A DNA stretch of 64,000 nt from UBA2897 sp036733925 (GCA_036733925.1 DAIMZO010000003.1:1-64000); one strand, 5' to 3'. Shown: positions 43,438 to 51,647, numbered from the stretch's first letter. Translations and numbers: made by a program. Notes: a model not told the origin generated them from the sequence alone.

Positions 43438-45860
43438 CATAGAGTGGAATCACGCAAGCGGTTCATCGCGGACACGCTCGGCCTGCCAGTGGATGAGCGC
43501 ATGGAGGCGACCGGCGCCTCGTGCGTGATCGCAATCGCCGCGGGCGCGGACATGGTGCGCGTGCACGACGTGAAGCCAATCGCGCGCATGTGTTGCATGG
43601 CGGACTTCGTCCTCGGCCGCGAGAAATACGAAGAATGAGAAAAGGGGCACGCTCCTCGTGAATCTACCGATTCGCGAGGAGCGTACTGCTTTACGGCGTG
43701 GATGTCGTCGAGGTAGAAATGGGAGTCGACGGGGTTATCCCCGATGGTGTTGCAATAGATGGCGAAATGCTGCAGGCGTTCGGGGTGGAACTTGCCGCCG
43801 TTTTTGCCGACGAATTTCGAGAACGGCAGGATGACGTGCTGCGGCTTCGTCGTTTTCGCGAGGCCGGTGAGGTTCAGCTCGAAATCCTCGCCGTCGGAAT
43901 TCAGCTGGATCAGGAAGCGCTGGCCTTTGCCGTCCGGTCTCAGGTAGAATGAGATGGCGTTGTAACCGCCCCAGTTGACGCCCATGCTCTTGATGATGCC
44001 GGCCCAGCCGCCTTTGACGATCGAGTAGTGGAAGTCGAGGCCGTGCGTGCCCTCGCTGTGCTCATCGGCGCCCGTCGCGAGCGAGGCCTGGATGGAGCAG
44101 CCAGGGCCGCAGTTCGTCGAGTAGGCATCGCGCAACAGCTCGTTGTCGCCGTAATAGCTCTCGAAATCATCGACGAGAGGCAGCGGCGCCTTGGTCTTCG
44201 GCATGTTGTAGAACACGCGAAGACTGTCGGCCGTCTTGCCGTCGAGCAGGAATTCAACGTTGCCGACCGTCTTGCCAATCCGCTTCAGGGCCTCTGCTGT
44301 GATGTCCGTATGGTAAAGGCCATCCGCGCCCTTTACCGCCGGCGTCTTTTCGATGATCCTGCCATCCGCGTCGGTGAACTGGAAGGCCGCGCCATGGTAG
44401 GCGCCTGCGGCCTTTGCGCGGACAGCGGCCGGCGCCGTGATGCGTGCGTTCGAGCTCGGCGCGAGCAGGTAGCCGTAGGAGGCGGCGGCAGGGATCGTCT
44501 TTACCGGAATCTTCTGCCAGGCTGGCAGCTGGCCAGCGAAAATCGAGCGCGGGTCGTTGTAGAAACGCGTGAAGCCGTCGACCATTTCGTGGCCGCGGGT
44601 CTTGCTGATCATGTAGGGCTGATCGAAGATGTGCGCATTGAAATTCGACCAGGTCGAGAAATACGGGTATTTCCGCGAGGATAGCACGTTCAGAGCCTCG
44701 GTGAACCAGTCCAGGCGTTGATTGCCCCGGAGACCGAGCGTGTCCTTGCCGCGCAGGATGCCGGCTTCCGGCACGGTCGTTACCTTGTGATGGCGCTGCG
44801 CGAAAGCCTGTACGGCATCGAGCGTCTTGCCGAAATTCTCCATCCAGTTGTCTTTTTTCTGCGGCTTCTCGTGGTACATATCGATGCCCGGCACGTCGAT
44901 GAAAGCATCACCCGGGTATCGTGCGAGATAGTCGGCGTCCGTCGCAATCGGGCCGTTCGGCGAGTAGACGTAGAGGAAGTTGTGCACGCCTTTGACATCG
45001 CGCAGATATTCCTCGGTGTAGCGGTATAGGTTCTTGAACTCGCTTGCGGAGCAGTGCGCCGCGCCCCACCAGAACCAACTGCCGTTATTCTCGTGGAACG
45101 GGCGGAACAGGACCGGCACGCCCTTTTTCTGAAGGGCGAGGCCGTATGCGGCAATCTTGTTGAGGTAGGCCGTGTAGGCTTCGTTCAGGTCGCCGCCCGG
45201 CATGATGCGCGTCACGACATTGCCGTCCGTGACGACCGAGGTGAAACCGGAGAAGTCGTATGCGCCGTTTGTCTTGCCCTTCTTGACGACGTCGGCAAAG
45301 TTCGGCATATGTGCGGAGAGCGAAACAATCGCGCCTTTCTGCGCGGCCTCGAGGGAAAGTGAAACCGTGCGGTCAATCGCGGCTTGGCCAGTGACGGGCG
45401 GCAAGGCTCCGGGGGCCGGTTTGTGCTTCTGGTATTCCGTATCGTTTCCGGCGAGCGTCATCGCGTCCATCGAGATGACGGCCGGGTAGTCCTTGACCAT
45501 GCCGTAGGTGTCAGAGCCTTTCGGGCCCGCATGCATGAGCAGGTCGTTCATGTGGCCGTAGAGCACGTAGTCGGAATCCGCAATGCCGGAGAGGAACGCG
45601 TAGAGGCTCGCGGCCTGCGGGATCGCGTGTGGGTCGCTGAGCGCGGCCTCTTTCGGGATGTTCAGCGTCTTGAGGTCAATCTTCTTCTGTTTGATTGGCT
45701 TTACCGTGCGCGTGACATAGCCGTCATCAAGCGACTCGGCGTCGGTATTTGCAGCTCTGGCGGCCTGGGCCGGGGAGACATAGACGGCCGCCTGCAAGCT
45801 GAAGACGAGCGAAAGGGACAGGGCAAGTGGCAGCACGTGCCGTAGCGTTTGGTTCTTCAT
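43368..45860 (-). CDS. Secreted GH26 beta-mannanase with a read-through C-terminus
   Basis: This exported glycoside hydrolase of family 26 would cut beta-1,4-mannans. A signal peptide lies at residues 1-33. The catalytic domain shows LSAHMPNFADVV, the acid/base Glu257 in FRPFHENNGSWFWWG and the likely nucleophile Glu365 in VPEAGI. A C-terminal beta-sandwich (about 560-724), with GGWAGIIKSMGVNWGGYN and FYLDDI, resembles a carbohydrate-binding module. The natural end is near Lys724. No in-frame stop follows there, so the frame runs 106 more residues through a terminator hairpin, antisense to the folP fragment and the MFS end. The gene interrupts a folate cluster. Confidence 0.85.
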   Translation of the reverse strand: MKNQTLRHVLPLALSLSLVFSLQAAVYVSPAQAARAANTDAESLDDGYVTRTVKPIKQKKIDLKTLNIPKEAALSDPHAIPQAASLYAFLSGIADSDYVLYGHMNDLLMHAGPKGSDTYGMVKDYPAVISMDAMTLAGNDTEYQKHKPAPGALPPVTGQAAIDRTVSLSLEAAQKGAIVSLSAHMPNFADVVKKGKTNGAYDFSGFTSVVTDGNVVTRIMPGGDLNEAYTAYLNKIAAYGLALQKKGVPVLFRPFHENNGSWFWWGAAHCSASEFKNLYRYTEEYLRDVKGVHNFLYVYSPNGPIATDADYLARYPGDAFIDVPGIDMYHEKPQKKDNWMENFGKTLDAVQAFAQRHHKVTTVPEAGILRGKDTLGLRGNQRLDWFTEALNVLSSRKYPYFSTWSNFNAHIFDQPYMISKTRGHEMVDGFTRFYNDPRSIFAGQLPAWQKIPVKTIPAAASYGYLLAPSSNARITAPAAVRAKAAGAYHGAAFQFTDADGRIIEKTPAVKGADGLYHTDITAEALKRIGKTVGNVEFLLDGKTADSLRVFYNMPKTKAPLPLVDDFESYYGDNELLRDAYSTNCGPGCSIQASLATGADEHSEGTHGLDFHYSIVKGGWAGIIKSMGVNWGGYNAISFYLRPDGKGQRFLIQLNSDGEDFELNLTGLAKTTKPQHVILPFSKFVGKNGGKFHPERLQHFAIYCNTIGDNPVDSHFYLDDIHAVKQYAPRESVDSRGACPFSHSSYFSRPRTKSAMQHMRAIGFTSCTRTMSAPAAIAITHEAPVASMRSSTGRPSVSAMNRLRDSTLCQARRQIKYSKAVNAMTAVLRKL
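43444..43638 (+). pseudogene. folP: C-terminal fragment of dihydropteroate synthase
   Basis: Sixty-four codons read SRKRFIADTLGLPVDERMEA, then GADMVRVHDV, ending in TGA. This is the C-terminus of FolP (typical: SRKSFIGxxLxLPxxER, then GAxIVRVHDV), which makes dihydropteroate from pABA. The N-terminal three quarters, with the pterin site, are gone; the frame meets a stop right upstream, so it begins at a chance GTG. It sits between the MFS stop and the mannanase gene, in line with the folB and folK remnants at 46079-46500. Confidence 0.85.
43649..43684 (-). terminator. Terminator hairpin of the mannanase gene
   Basis: A 15-bp stem (43649-43663 with 43670-43684, one G-T pair) around a six-base loop is followed, on the minus strand, by CCCCTTTTCTC. 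It starts two codons after the natural end of the mannanase. Confidence 0.75.
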
Positions 45861-45921
45861 GCATATCGCACCTTTCTATAAGTCATAATAAATAAAAATA
45901 AAAGTTATACCTTTATAGAGC

Positions 45922-45950
45922 ATTTTACACGATAGAATAAGGAAAGTCAA
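45922..45950 (-). promoter_or_regulatory. Promoter of the mannanase gene
   Basis: On the minus strand TTGACT (45950-45945) and TAAAAT (45927-45922) are 17 bases apart, 61 bases before the start. The surrounding 150 bases are markedly A+T-rich. Confidence 0.75.
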
Positions 45951-46035
45951 TAAGAAAAGATAGAAAAAGCGAATAGAAGAGCCAATTGCGCTTGTTTTTT
46001 GCACGGAATTCCCCGATAATAGAAAGCATAGAAAA

Positions 46036-46060
46036 AGCCGCGGCGAAATGGGCCGCGGCT
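46036..46060. terminator. GC-rich hairpin with a T run on the minus strand
   Basis: AGCCGCGGC (46036-46044) and GCCGCGGCT (46052-46060) form a perfect 9-bp stem. T-rich sequence follows on the minus strand, so it could end minus-strand transcripts coming from the 46791 gene. Confidence 0.6.
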
Positions 46061-46078
46061 AGGAACAGGAGAAGGGCT

Positions 46079-46299
46079 ATGTGCGGAATGGATGGGCGGG
46101 ACCGAATCAATCTCGCGGGGATGCGGTTCTACGGGTATCACGGGTGCCTGCCGGAGGAGCGGCAGCACGGACAGTATTTCTACGTCGACGTGTCGATGCT
46201 TCTGCCGCTCGCGGCGGCCGGCCGGATGACCTCGATCAGACGGTGAACTACGCGGCGGTGTCGATGGCGCGCAGGCGTCCGGGGGAGGATGCGCGATGA
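46079..46299 (+). pseudogene. folB: Broken dihydroneopterin aldolase gene
   Basis: The first 50 codons encode INLAGMRFYGYHGCLPEE and GQYFYVDVSM, the FolB N-terminus (typical: GMxFYGYHGVLPEE, then GQRFYVDV). After AAAGR near 46226 one base is missing: the correct continuation DDLDQTVNYAAV appears in the next frame. Most of the C-terminal half is deleted, and the frame ends at TGA 46297-46299, which overlaps the folK start. FolB makes 6-hydroxymethyl-dihydropterin, so this copy cannot work. Confidence 0.85.
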
Positions 46300-46500
46300 A
46301 AGAGCATGCCTTCACAGAGACAATATCAATCTCGTTTATGGGACATGCGGGGACGCCATCATGCGGAGCCGGACGGAGCGCCTGAACTTGCCGCATCCGT
46401 ATCTCACGGAGCGCGCGTTCCTGCCTGCGCTCGGAGGATTCGTCCGCGGCGGGGCAGAGCCTGCAAAGACGCCCGGCGTGATCTTCGCGCACTACCGCCG
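46296..46500 (+). pseudogene. folK: Broken HPPK (pterin pyrophosphokinase) gene
   Basis: An intact-looking start remains: GGGGGAGG (46281-46288), ATG 46296 and MKEHAF. Then most of the protein is missing. In another frame the conserved end appears: NINLVYG, GDAIMRS and LNLPHPYLTERAF (family: DxDLLxYGD, then LPHPRLxERAFVL). FolK transfers pyrophosphate to hydroxymethyl-dihydropterin. The 4-base overlap with folB preserves the old operon layout. Confidence 0.8.
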
Positions 46501-46503
46501 ACC

Positions 46504-46791
46504 TTATTTTTTCGACAGCTTTTGATGCACGTAGAGGTCGGTGGCGGTGTCAATCATGTCTTTCCAGCTCGAGAACCGGGTGTGGCGGCGGACGTGCGCG
46601 TCCATCGCGGACTCGGGCAGGGCCTCGAAATCGGCCTGCGACGCGATCTCGAACGAGCCGCCGCGCAGAAAGCGGTCGAACGAGCGGTACTGCGTATAGC
46701 GCCGCATGAACGAGGTGTTGAACAGGTCGGCGAAGTCGACGGGCTGCGGCAGGTCGCCGGGCAGCTGATAGTATCCGGTGATTTTTACCAT
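46504..46791 (-). CDS. Small unknown protein
   Basis: I do not recognise this 95-residue protein. It has no signal or membrane segment. Notable stretches are YYQLPGDLPQPVDFADLF, an aromatic and arginine-rich middle (RRYTQYRSFDRFL) and a basic end. GGAGCG lies upstream of the ATG, and codon use fits the window, so it is probably expressed. Its 3' end touches the remnant of folK on the other strand. Confidence 0.65.
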   Translation of the reverse strand: MVKITGYYQLPGDLPQPVDFADLFNTSFMRRYTQYRSFDRFLRGGSFEIASQADFEALPESAMDAHVRRHTRFSSWKDMIDTATDLYVHQKLSKK

Positions 46792-46919
46792 GGGGAGCGC
46801 TCCTTTCTTTTCTCTTATTCATTATAAACATCCGTCCGGATGCATGCAAGAATTCCTACAGCAGAACAGTTGTGTATGGATGCGGGAAAAATTTTTACCG
46901 TTTCATAACATGGCGTCCC

Positions 46920-46948
46920 TTGCTAGGACATCGGCCCTGTGCTATAGT
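46920..46948 (+). promoter_or_regulatory. Promoter of the porin gene
   Basis: TTGCTA (46920-46925) and an extended -10, TGCTATAGT ending at 46948, are 17 bases apart. The transcript would have a leader of about 45 bases. Confidence 0.75.
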
Positions 46949-47000
46949 AAAACAGAATCTACGGAGACTTAGGGAAAGAGAGTATAGGGAGGAAAGAAAG

Positions 47001-48185
47001 ATGAGGAAGAAACACAAAGCTGCCGCATTGACGATTGCATGCTTGACGGCGTTCACGTGCTCGCAATGGGGCGGACGCGCGGAGGCCGCGGAGGTACAGG
47101 GGGGCACTGCTGCGGACGTCGCACAGATGAGGGAAGAGATTGCCGCATTGTCGGCGCGCCTCAATGAGCTCGAGAAGCAGCTCGATGCCGCGCAGGCCAA
47201 GGAGAAGAAGGCCTCGAAGAAGAGGGACGCGGATGTCGTCTGGTCGGGCTCGACGAAGTCGGGCTATATGTATGACGAAAAGAAGAAGGGCTCGGTCAAG
47301 GCGGAGTTCCGCATCAAGGCGAAGACGAAGATTGACAACACGTATGATGCGGCGGTCGGCCTGAAATTCAAATCGACATCGGCGGAGCCGACGGGGAAAG
47401 ACTACGCATCGGAGAAGAACAAGGTCAAGCTCGAAGAGGCATCCATCGGTCGCGCATTCGGCCCGGCCTACGTCAAGCTCGGCGTGCAGTCCGCAACCGT
47501 CGGTGAAGGGCTCTGGCTCGGCAAGAGCAGCCTGAACATCGGCACTCTGCGCTATGATGCAACGAAGAAAGACAATGTTTTCCTCGGCTATGGCCGCGAC
47601 AGTCAGGACTATCTTGCGGATGATTCCACAAAGTCGCAGTCGCGCCTGCTGAAGTTCCTGCAGTACGAGCATTCGTTCGGCAAGGATTCGTTCGCCGGCG
47701 TGTACGTCGGCGGGCAGCAGCCGGAGCGCTATGCCGGCGTGTACGGCGAGACGCCAATCGTCGGCAAGCTCAGTGTCATGGGCGAGTACGTGCATGATAA
47801 TAATCATGATAAGCCCGCTGAGGATAAAGACAGGAACAATAACTATGGCTACAAGGCAACCGGAGCACAGTCGGATACCGCCGGCTATCTGCTGAGCCTG
47901 CGCTATGGACAGGCAAAGCATGCCGGCGACTTCATGACGTCGGTCAACTACTTCAACGTCGACCAGAACCTGTTCATGGATGATGGTTACACGTCCTACG
48001 ATGACTATGTCACGCAGGACGGCATCAAGGGCTTCGGCCTCGTGTTTGACTACAAGACGAGCGAGCATACCAAGCTGTCCATAGAGCGCTATTGGGCGCA
48101 TACGAAACCAATCACGGTCGATGGTCATCGGGCAATGGAGTCTCCGTACTACACGACGTATCTGAAATTTACGTCGAAGTTCTAA
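47001..48185 (+). CDS. Outer-membrane porin-like beta-barrel with N-terminal coiled coil
   Basis: This 394-residue exported protein has a signal peptide ending near residue 29 (GRAEAAE). A short coiled coil (ADVAQMREEIAALSARLNEL) and a Lys-rich linker follow, then a beta-barrel of about 300 residues that ends in YLKFTSKF. Negativicute major porins are often built as SLH domain, coiled coil and barrel; here the SLH part is absent. The substrate is unknown. GGGAGG precedes ATG 47001. A phytase gene follows, so it might admit phytate or phosphate, but that is only an idea from position. Confidence 0.8.
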   Translation: MRKKHKAAALTIACLTAFTCSQWGGRAEAAEVQGGTAADVAQMREEIAALSARLNELEKQLDAAQAKEKKASKKRDADVVWSGSTKSGYMYDEKKKGSVKAEFRIKAKTKIDNTYDAAVGLKFKSTSAEPTGKDYASEKNKVKLEEASIGRAFGPAYVKLGVQSATVGEGLWLGKSSLNIGTLRYDATKKDNVFLGYGRDSQDYLADDSTKSQSRLLKFLQYEHSFGKDSFAGVYVGGQQPERYAGVYGETPIVGKLSVMGEYVHDNNHDKPAEDKDRNNNYGYKATGAQSDTAGYLLSLRYGQAKHAGDFMTSVNYFNVDQNLFMDDGYTSYDDYVTQDGIKGFGLVFDYKTSEHTKLSIERYWAHTKPITVDGHRAMESPYYTTYLKFTSKF

Positions 48186-48229
48186 AAAGGGAGATGTCGG
48201 GAAATCCGGTCTGAAAGATGATGTCAGAA

Positions 48230-48250
48230 GGCCCCGTGGGGAACGGGGCC
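48230..48250 (+). other. GC-rich hairpin between porin and phytase genes
   Basis: GGCCCCG (48230-48236) pairs with CGGGGCC (48244-48250). No T run follows, and the phytase ribosome-binding site comes right after it. It may tune expression between the two genes. Confidence 0.6.
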
Positions 48251-48268
48251 GGGGAGGTAAAAGAAAAC

Positions 48269-49303
48269 ATGATGAATCGGAAAAAGGCCGCTATCCTTTC
48301 GGTCGTACTTCTTAGCGCATCCATGCTTTTCGTGCCGCAGGCGAATGCGGCGAAGAGCACGGTGGCCGCAGAGCCGGTCGGCAGCTATGCCCGCGCGGAA
48401 GATCCGGCGGATTTCGAGGGCTTTGTCTGGCGCCTCGACAACGATGGCAAGAATGTCCTGCCGCGCAATTTCCGCACGTCGGACGATGCATTCCGCGCGC
48501 CGGACAAGAAGTTCCGCCTCGACGCATCCTATGTGCCGTCGCGTGCCGGCATGGACAAGCTGCATATCTCGGGCAGCTCGGCCTTCACGCCCAATCAGCT
48601 GAAGAATGTCGCGGCGCGGCTCCGTGAGAAGACCACAGGCCCAATCTACGATGTCGACCTGCGCCAGGAGTCGCACGGCTTCCTCGACGGCATCCCGGTG
48701 AGCTGGTACGGCGACCGCGACTGGGCGAACTTGGGCAAGAGCCAGCGCGCTGCGCTTTCCGATGAGCGCCACCGCCTCCATGCGGCGGTCGGCAAGACGG
48801 TCTATATCGCGCTGCTCGGCAAGCACAAGATGCCGGAGGGCGGGCAGGTGCGCCGCGTCGCGAAGGCCGAGACGGAGGAGCAGGTCGCGAAGGCCGCGGG
48901 CATGCGCTATCTGCGTATCGCGGCAACCGACCATGTCTGGCCGACGACGGACAACATCGACCGTTTTATCGCGTTCTACCGCACGATGCCGAAGGACGCC
49001 TGGCTGCATTTCCACTGCGAGGCAGGCGTCGGCCGCACGACGGCCTACATGGTCATGACGGACATGCTGAAGAACCCGGAGGTTCCGTTGAAAGACATCC
49101 TCTACCGTCAACATGAGATCGGCGGCTTCTATTATGGAAATTTTCCAATCAAGACAAAGGAAAAAGATACCTGGAAGGCGAAATACTATAAAGAGAAGGT
49201 CGCGATGATTGCGCATTTCTACCGCTACGTGCAGGAAAACCACGCGACAGGCTATGCAACGCCGTGGTCGGTCTGGCTGAAGAACCACCCAGCCAAGGCA
49301 TAA
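48269..49303 (+). CDS. Secreted cysteine phytase (PTP-like inositol phosphatase)
   Basis: This 344-residue exported enzyme would strip phosphates from phytate. The signal peptide ends near residue 27 (PQANAA). The active-site P-loop HCEAGVGRTT has nucleophile Cys250 and Arg256 (C-X5-R). The conserved general-acid block ITDHVWP appears as ATDHVWP. The loop matches the known Selenomonas ruminantium PhyA, and related genera such as Mitsuokella also degrade phytate. GGGAGG (48252-48257) lies 11 bases before ATG 48269. The first half resembles the family in length and in the partial beta-barrel around the catalytic domain. Confidence 0.92.
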   Translation: MMNRKKAAILSVVLLSASMLFVPQANAAKSTVAAEPVGSYARAEDPADFEGFVWRLDNDGKNVLPRNFRTSDDAFRAPDKKFRLDASYVPSRAGMDKLHISGSSAFTPNQLKNVAARLREKTTGPIYDVDLRQESHGFLDGIPVSWYGDRDWANLGKSQRAALSDERHRLHAAVGKTVYIALLGKHKMPEGGQVRRVAKAETEEQVAKAAGMRYLRIAATDHVWPTTDNIDRFIAFYRTMPKDAWLHFHCEAGVGRTTAYMVMTDMLKNPEVPLKDILYRQHEIGGFYYGNFPIKTKEKDTWKAKYYKEKVAMIAHFYRYVQENHATGYATPWSVWLKNHPAKA

Positions 49304-49339
49304 AGACAACGTCAGGGAAAACAGGAAGGGAAGGATTCT

Positions 49340-51058
49340 ATGCGATGGGTAAATAACGTCCGCGTATCGTTCAAGATTTTGATCCTCGCCGTGATTGCGG
49401 CAATCGCGCTGGTGGCGGTCGGTTATACGGGCTACAGCATGCTAGACCAGGCCAACTACCGCATGAGCAAGATGTACAACCAGAAGCTCAAGAGCATGCA
49501 GATGGTCGATGAGATGAAGTACCTCATGCGCGACATGGGCGTGCATGAGCTGAATCTCGCGGTCAGCACGTCGCCGGATGAGCAGCAGAAGAACGTCCGG
49601 AACATCGAGAATATCAACAGCCGTTTCCACGAGCAGATGGAAAACTATACGGAGAACGCAAAAGGCGTGGATGGTGTGCAGGAGCGCATCGATGAGGCGA
49701 ATCAGGCTTGGGACGGCTACTATCAGACGGCCAAGCAGATCCAGACGCTCGTAAAGGAAGGCAAGTCGGATGAAGCCCGTGCCCTCTATTTCAAAGACGG
49801 GCAGAAGTACGGTTCCGCGGTCGGCAAGCCCATCAAAGAACTGCAGAACATGATCAACGACAACGCCGAGGATGTCTATCAGCGCAACCTCACGAAAGCC
49901 GGCGAGGCGAAGCGCAATATGTTGATCGAGGGCCTGATTGCCCTGCTCGTGCTGATTGGGGCGGCGCTCTGGATTTCGCGTGAGATTACGCGCCCGTTGC
50001 ATGCCATGCAGGATACCTGCGAGGCGATGAAGAACGGCGACTTCCGCATCGCGGAGCGCGCGGAGCGGCGCGGCGACGAGTTCGGTGACATGGCCGAGAC
50101 CATTGCGGACATGCAGGAGAGCCTCAACAAGCTCATGCACAGCACGAACGACTCGGTGAGCCAGATTGCCGCGGCCAGCGAGGAGCTCTCCGCGAGCTCC
50201 GAGCAGTCATCGCAGGCGTCGAATCAGGTCGCTCAGTCCGTACAGCGCGCGGCGGATGCCGTGCAGGAGCAGGAGAACGGGGTCACGAACGGCTCGCAGG
50301 CCGTTACGGACGCGGATACGTCGGTCAGCAAGATGAACGACGCGGCGGATCGCGTCGCGGCGCATGCGCAGGAGGCCTATGAGCGCGCGGACAAGGGCAG
50401 CAATGCCGTCGCGGGCTCGGTCGAGCAGATCAAGAGCGTCGAGTCGACCGTGCAGCAGTCGGCGGGCATCGTCGATAAGCTCGGCAAGAGCTCGCAGGAG
50501 ATCGGTACAATCGTTGAGACCATCAGCGCGATTGCGGAGCAGACGAACCTGCTCGCGCTGAACGCGGCCATCGAGGCGGCGCGCGCCGGCGAGCACGGCC
50601 GCGGCTTCTCGGTCGTCGCGGACGAGGTCCGCAAGCTCGCCGAGGAATCGGCGCAGGCCGCGCAGGAGATTGCGGGACTGATTGCCACCATCCAGAAGGA
50701 TACCGGCGAGGCCGTGACCTCGATGCAAAATGGTAGCCAGGCCGTCGAGCAGGGCGCCGCATCCGTCGAGCAGCTTAAAGAGGTCTTCGATGAGATCCGC
50801 GTGTTCGTCGACGGCGTCTCGAAGGAGGCCAGCGCGATGGCCGGCGAGCTCAAGAAGGTCAACGACGAGACGGACAACATCACCGCGCAGATGCAGCAGA
50901 TCAGCGCGCAGGGGACGACCGTGTCCGAGGAGATGCAGAACGTCTCTGCCGCGACCGAGGAGCAGTCCGCGTCCGCGAGCGAGATTGCGACGGCCAGCGA
51001 GAGCCTCTCGAAGCTCGCGCAGGGCCTCACGAACTCCCTGCAGAAATTCCAGTATTGA
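49340..51058 (+). CDS. Methyl-accepting chemotaxis protein
   Basis: This 572-residue chemoreceptor has two membrane segments (about 10-32 and 193-212) enclosing a four-helix-bundle sensor domain of about 160 residues, then HAMP and the cytoplasmic signalling domain. The hairpin tip carries AEQTNLLALNAAIEAARAGE and GRGFSVVADEVRKLAEES. A Gln/Ser-rich methylation region flanks it. The ligand is unknown. GGAAGGGAAGG lies before the ATG. It is separated from the phytase gene by 36 bases and may be read with it. Confidence 0.93.
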   Translation: MRWVNNVRVSFKILILAVIAAIALVAVGYTGYSMLDQANYRMSKMYNQKLKSMQMVDEMKYLMRDMGVHELNLAVSTSPDEQQKNVRNIENINSRFHEQMENYTENAKGVDGVQERIDEANQAWDGYYQTAKQIQTLVKEGKSDEARALYFKDGQKYGSAVGKPIKELQNMINDNAEDVYQRNLTKAGEAKRNMLIEGLIALLVLIGAALWISREITRPLHAMQDTCEAMKNGDFRIAERAERRGDEFGDMAETIADMQESLNKLMHSTNDSVSQIAAASEELSASSEQSSQASNQVAQSVQRAADAVQEQENGVTNGSQAVTDADTSVSKMNDAADRVAAHAQEAYERADKGSNAVAGSVEQIKSVESTVQQSAGIVDKLGKSSQEIGTIVETISAIAEQTNLLALNAAIEAARAGEHGRGFSVVADEVRKLAEESAQAAQEIAGLIATIQKDTGEAVTSMQNGSQAVEQGAASVEQLKEVFDEIRVFVDGVSKEASAMAGELKKVNDETDNITAQMQQISAQGTTVSEEMQNVSAATEEQSASASEIATASESLSKLAQGLTNSLQKFQY

Positions 51059-51077
51059 CGCGGAGCAGCATCCGGTT

Positions 51078-51086
51078 TGGTATAAT
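51078..51086 (+). promoter_or_regulatory. Extended -10 ahead of the ZTP riboswitch
   Basis: TGGTATAAT (51078-51086) is a perfect extended -10 element; no good -35 is seen. Transcription should start near 51093. Confidence 0.6.
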
Positions 51087-51103
51087 GAAGGCGAATTGAA
51101 TAG

Positions 51104-51176
51104 GCACCTTGGGGCTGACGGATCCGTGGAGCTTACCACATGTACCAAGGCGCTGTAACGGCCGACCGTCTGGGCA
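51104..51176 (+). ncRNA. ZTP (pfl) riboswitch
   Basis: The aptamer shows the pfl-motif features: P1 CCTTGG/CCAAGG, CTGACGG, the hairpin GTGGAGCTTACCAC, ACATG and the 3' conserved GCCGACCGTCTGGGCA. GACGG can form the ZTP pseudoknot with CCGTC. The same 3' strand builds the terminator at 51166, which explains the switch: ZTP/ZMP binding holds CCGTC and prevents termination. ZTP reports a shortage of 10-formyl-tetrahydrofolate. The target gene downstream is wrecked. Confidence 0.88.
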
Positions 51177-51201
51177 GAGAGATTTTGCCCGGACGGTTTT
51201 T
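51166..51201 (+). terminator. Riboswitch-controlled terminator
   Basis: CCGTCTGGGCA (51166-51176) pairs in all 11 positions (one T-G) with TGCCCGGACGG (51186-51196), followed by five T. Confidence 0.9.
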
Positions 51202-51251
51202 GTTTTGGGCGGAACCTCGCTTTCGTATGCTTTGCAGAAAAGCGGAAAGGA

Positions 51252-51599
51252 TGGTTTCTATGCGGAATCGCTGGCTCATTGCTCTTTCGGCGGTCGGAAT
51301 CCATATTTCGATCGGCAGCGTCTGTTCGGCACAGCGCTCGCGCTGCATCTCGGCAGTCTGCCTATCTCTCCGATATCTTCGGCACGCGCGAGCTCTCGGC
51401 CATCCACGGCCGCATCCTGACGGCATGGGGCGTCACCGGTCCGACGCTCGTCTCACTGTTCCGCGAGCGCACGCAGGGCTACACGGCTATCCTGTTGTTC
51501 TTCGCTGCGCTGTTCGTGCTGAACTTCCTCGTCGCCGCCGTGCTGAAGACGCACGCGGTGCCGGAGGCGGAGAAGGAACCGGCAACCGGGGCACAGTAA
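51252..51599 (+). pseudogene. Gutted MFS transporter (oxalate/formate antiporter-like)
   Basis: GGAAAGG and ATG 51252 begin MVSMRNRWLIALSAVGIHIS, the typical N-terminus of OxlT-type MFS carriers. After about 25 codons the sequence jumps, in another frame, to YLSDIFGTRELSAIHGRI and TAWG, the cytoplasmic loop and last segments of the same family, ending at 51599. About 300 residues are deleted, so no transport is possible. It lies directly behind the ZTP riboswitch and in front of the purine permease gene. Confidence 0.75.
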
Positions 51600-51617
51600 A
51601 CGTTAACGGGCTTTGCA

Positions 51618-51647
51618 TTGACAGGCGCGCAGGCAGAGTGGTAGGAT
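51618..51647 (+). promoter_or_regulatory. Promoter of the purine permease gene
   Basis: TTGACA (51618-51623) and TAGGAT (51642-51647) are 18 bases apart. Confidence 0.65.
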
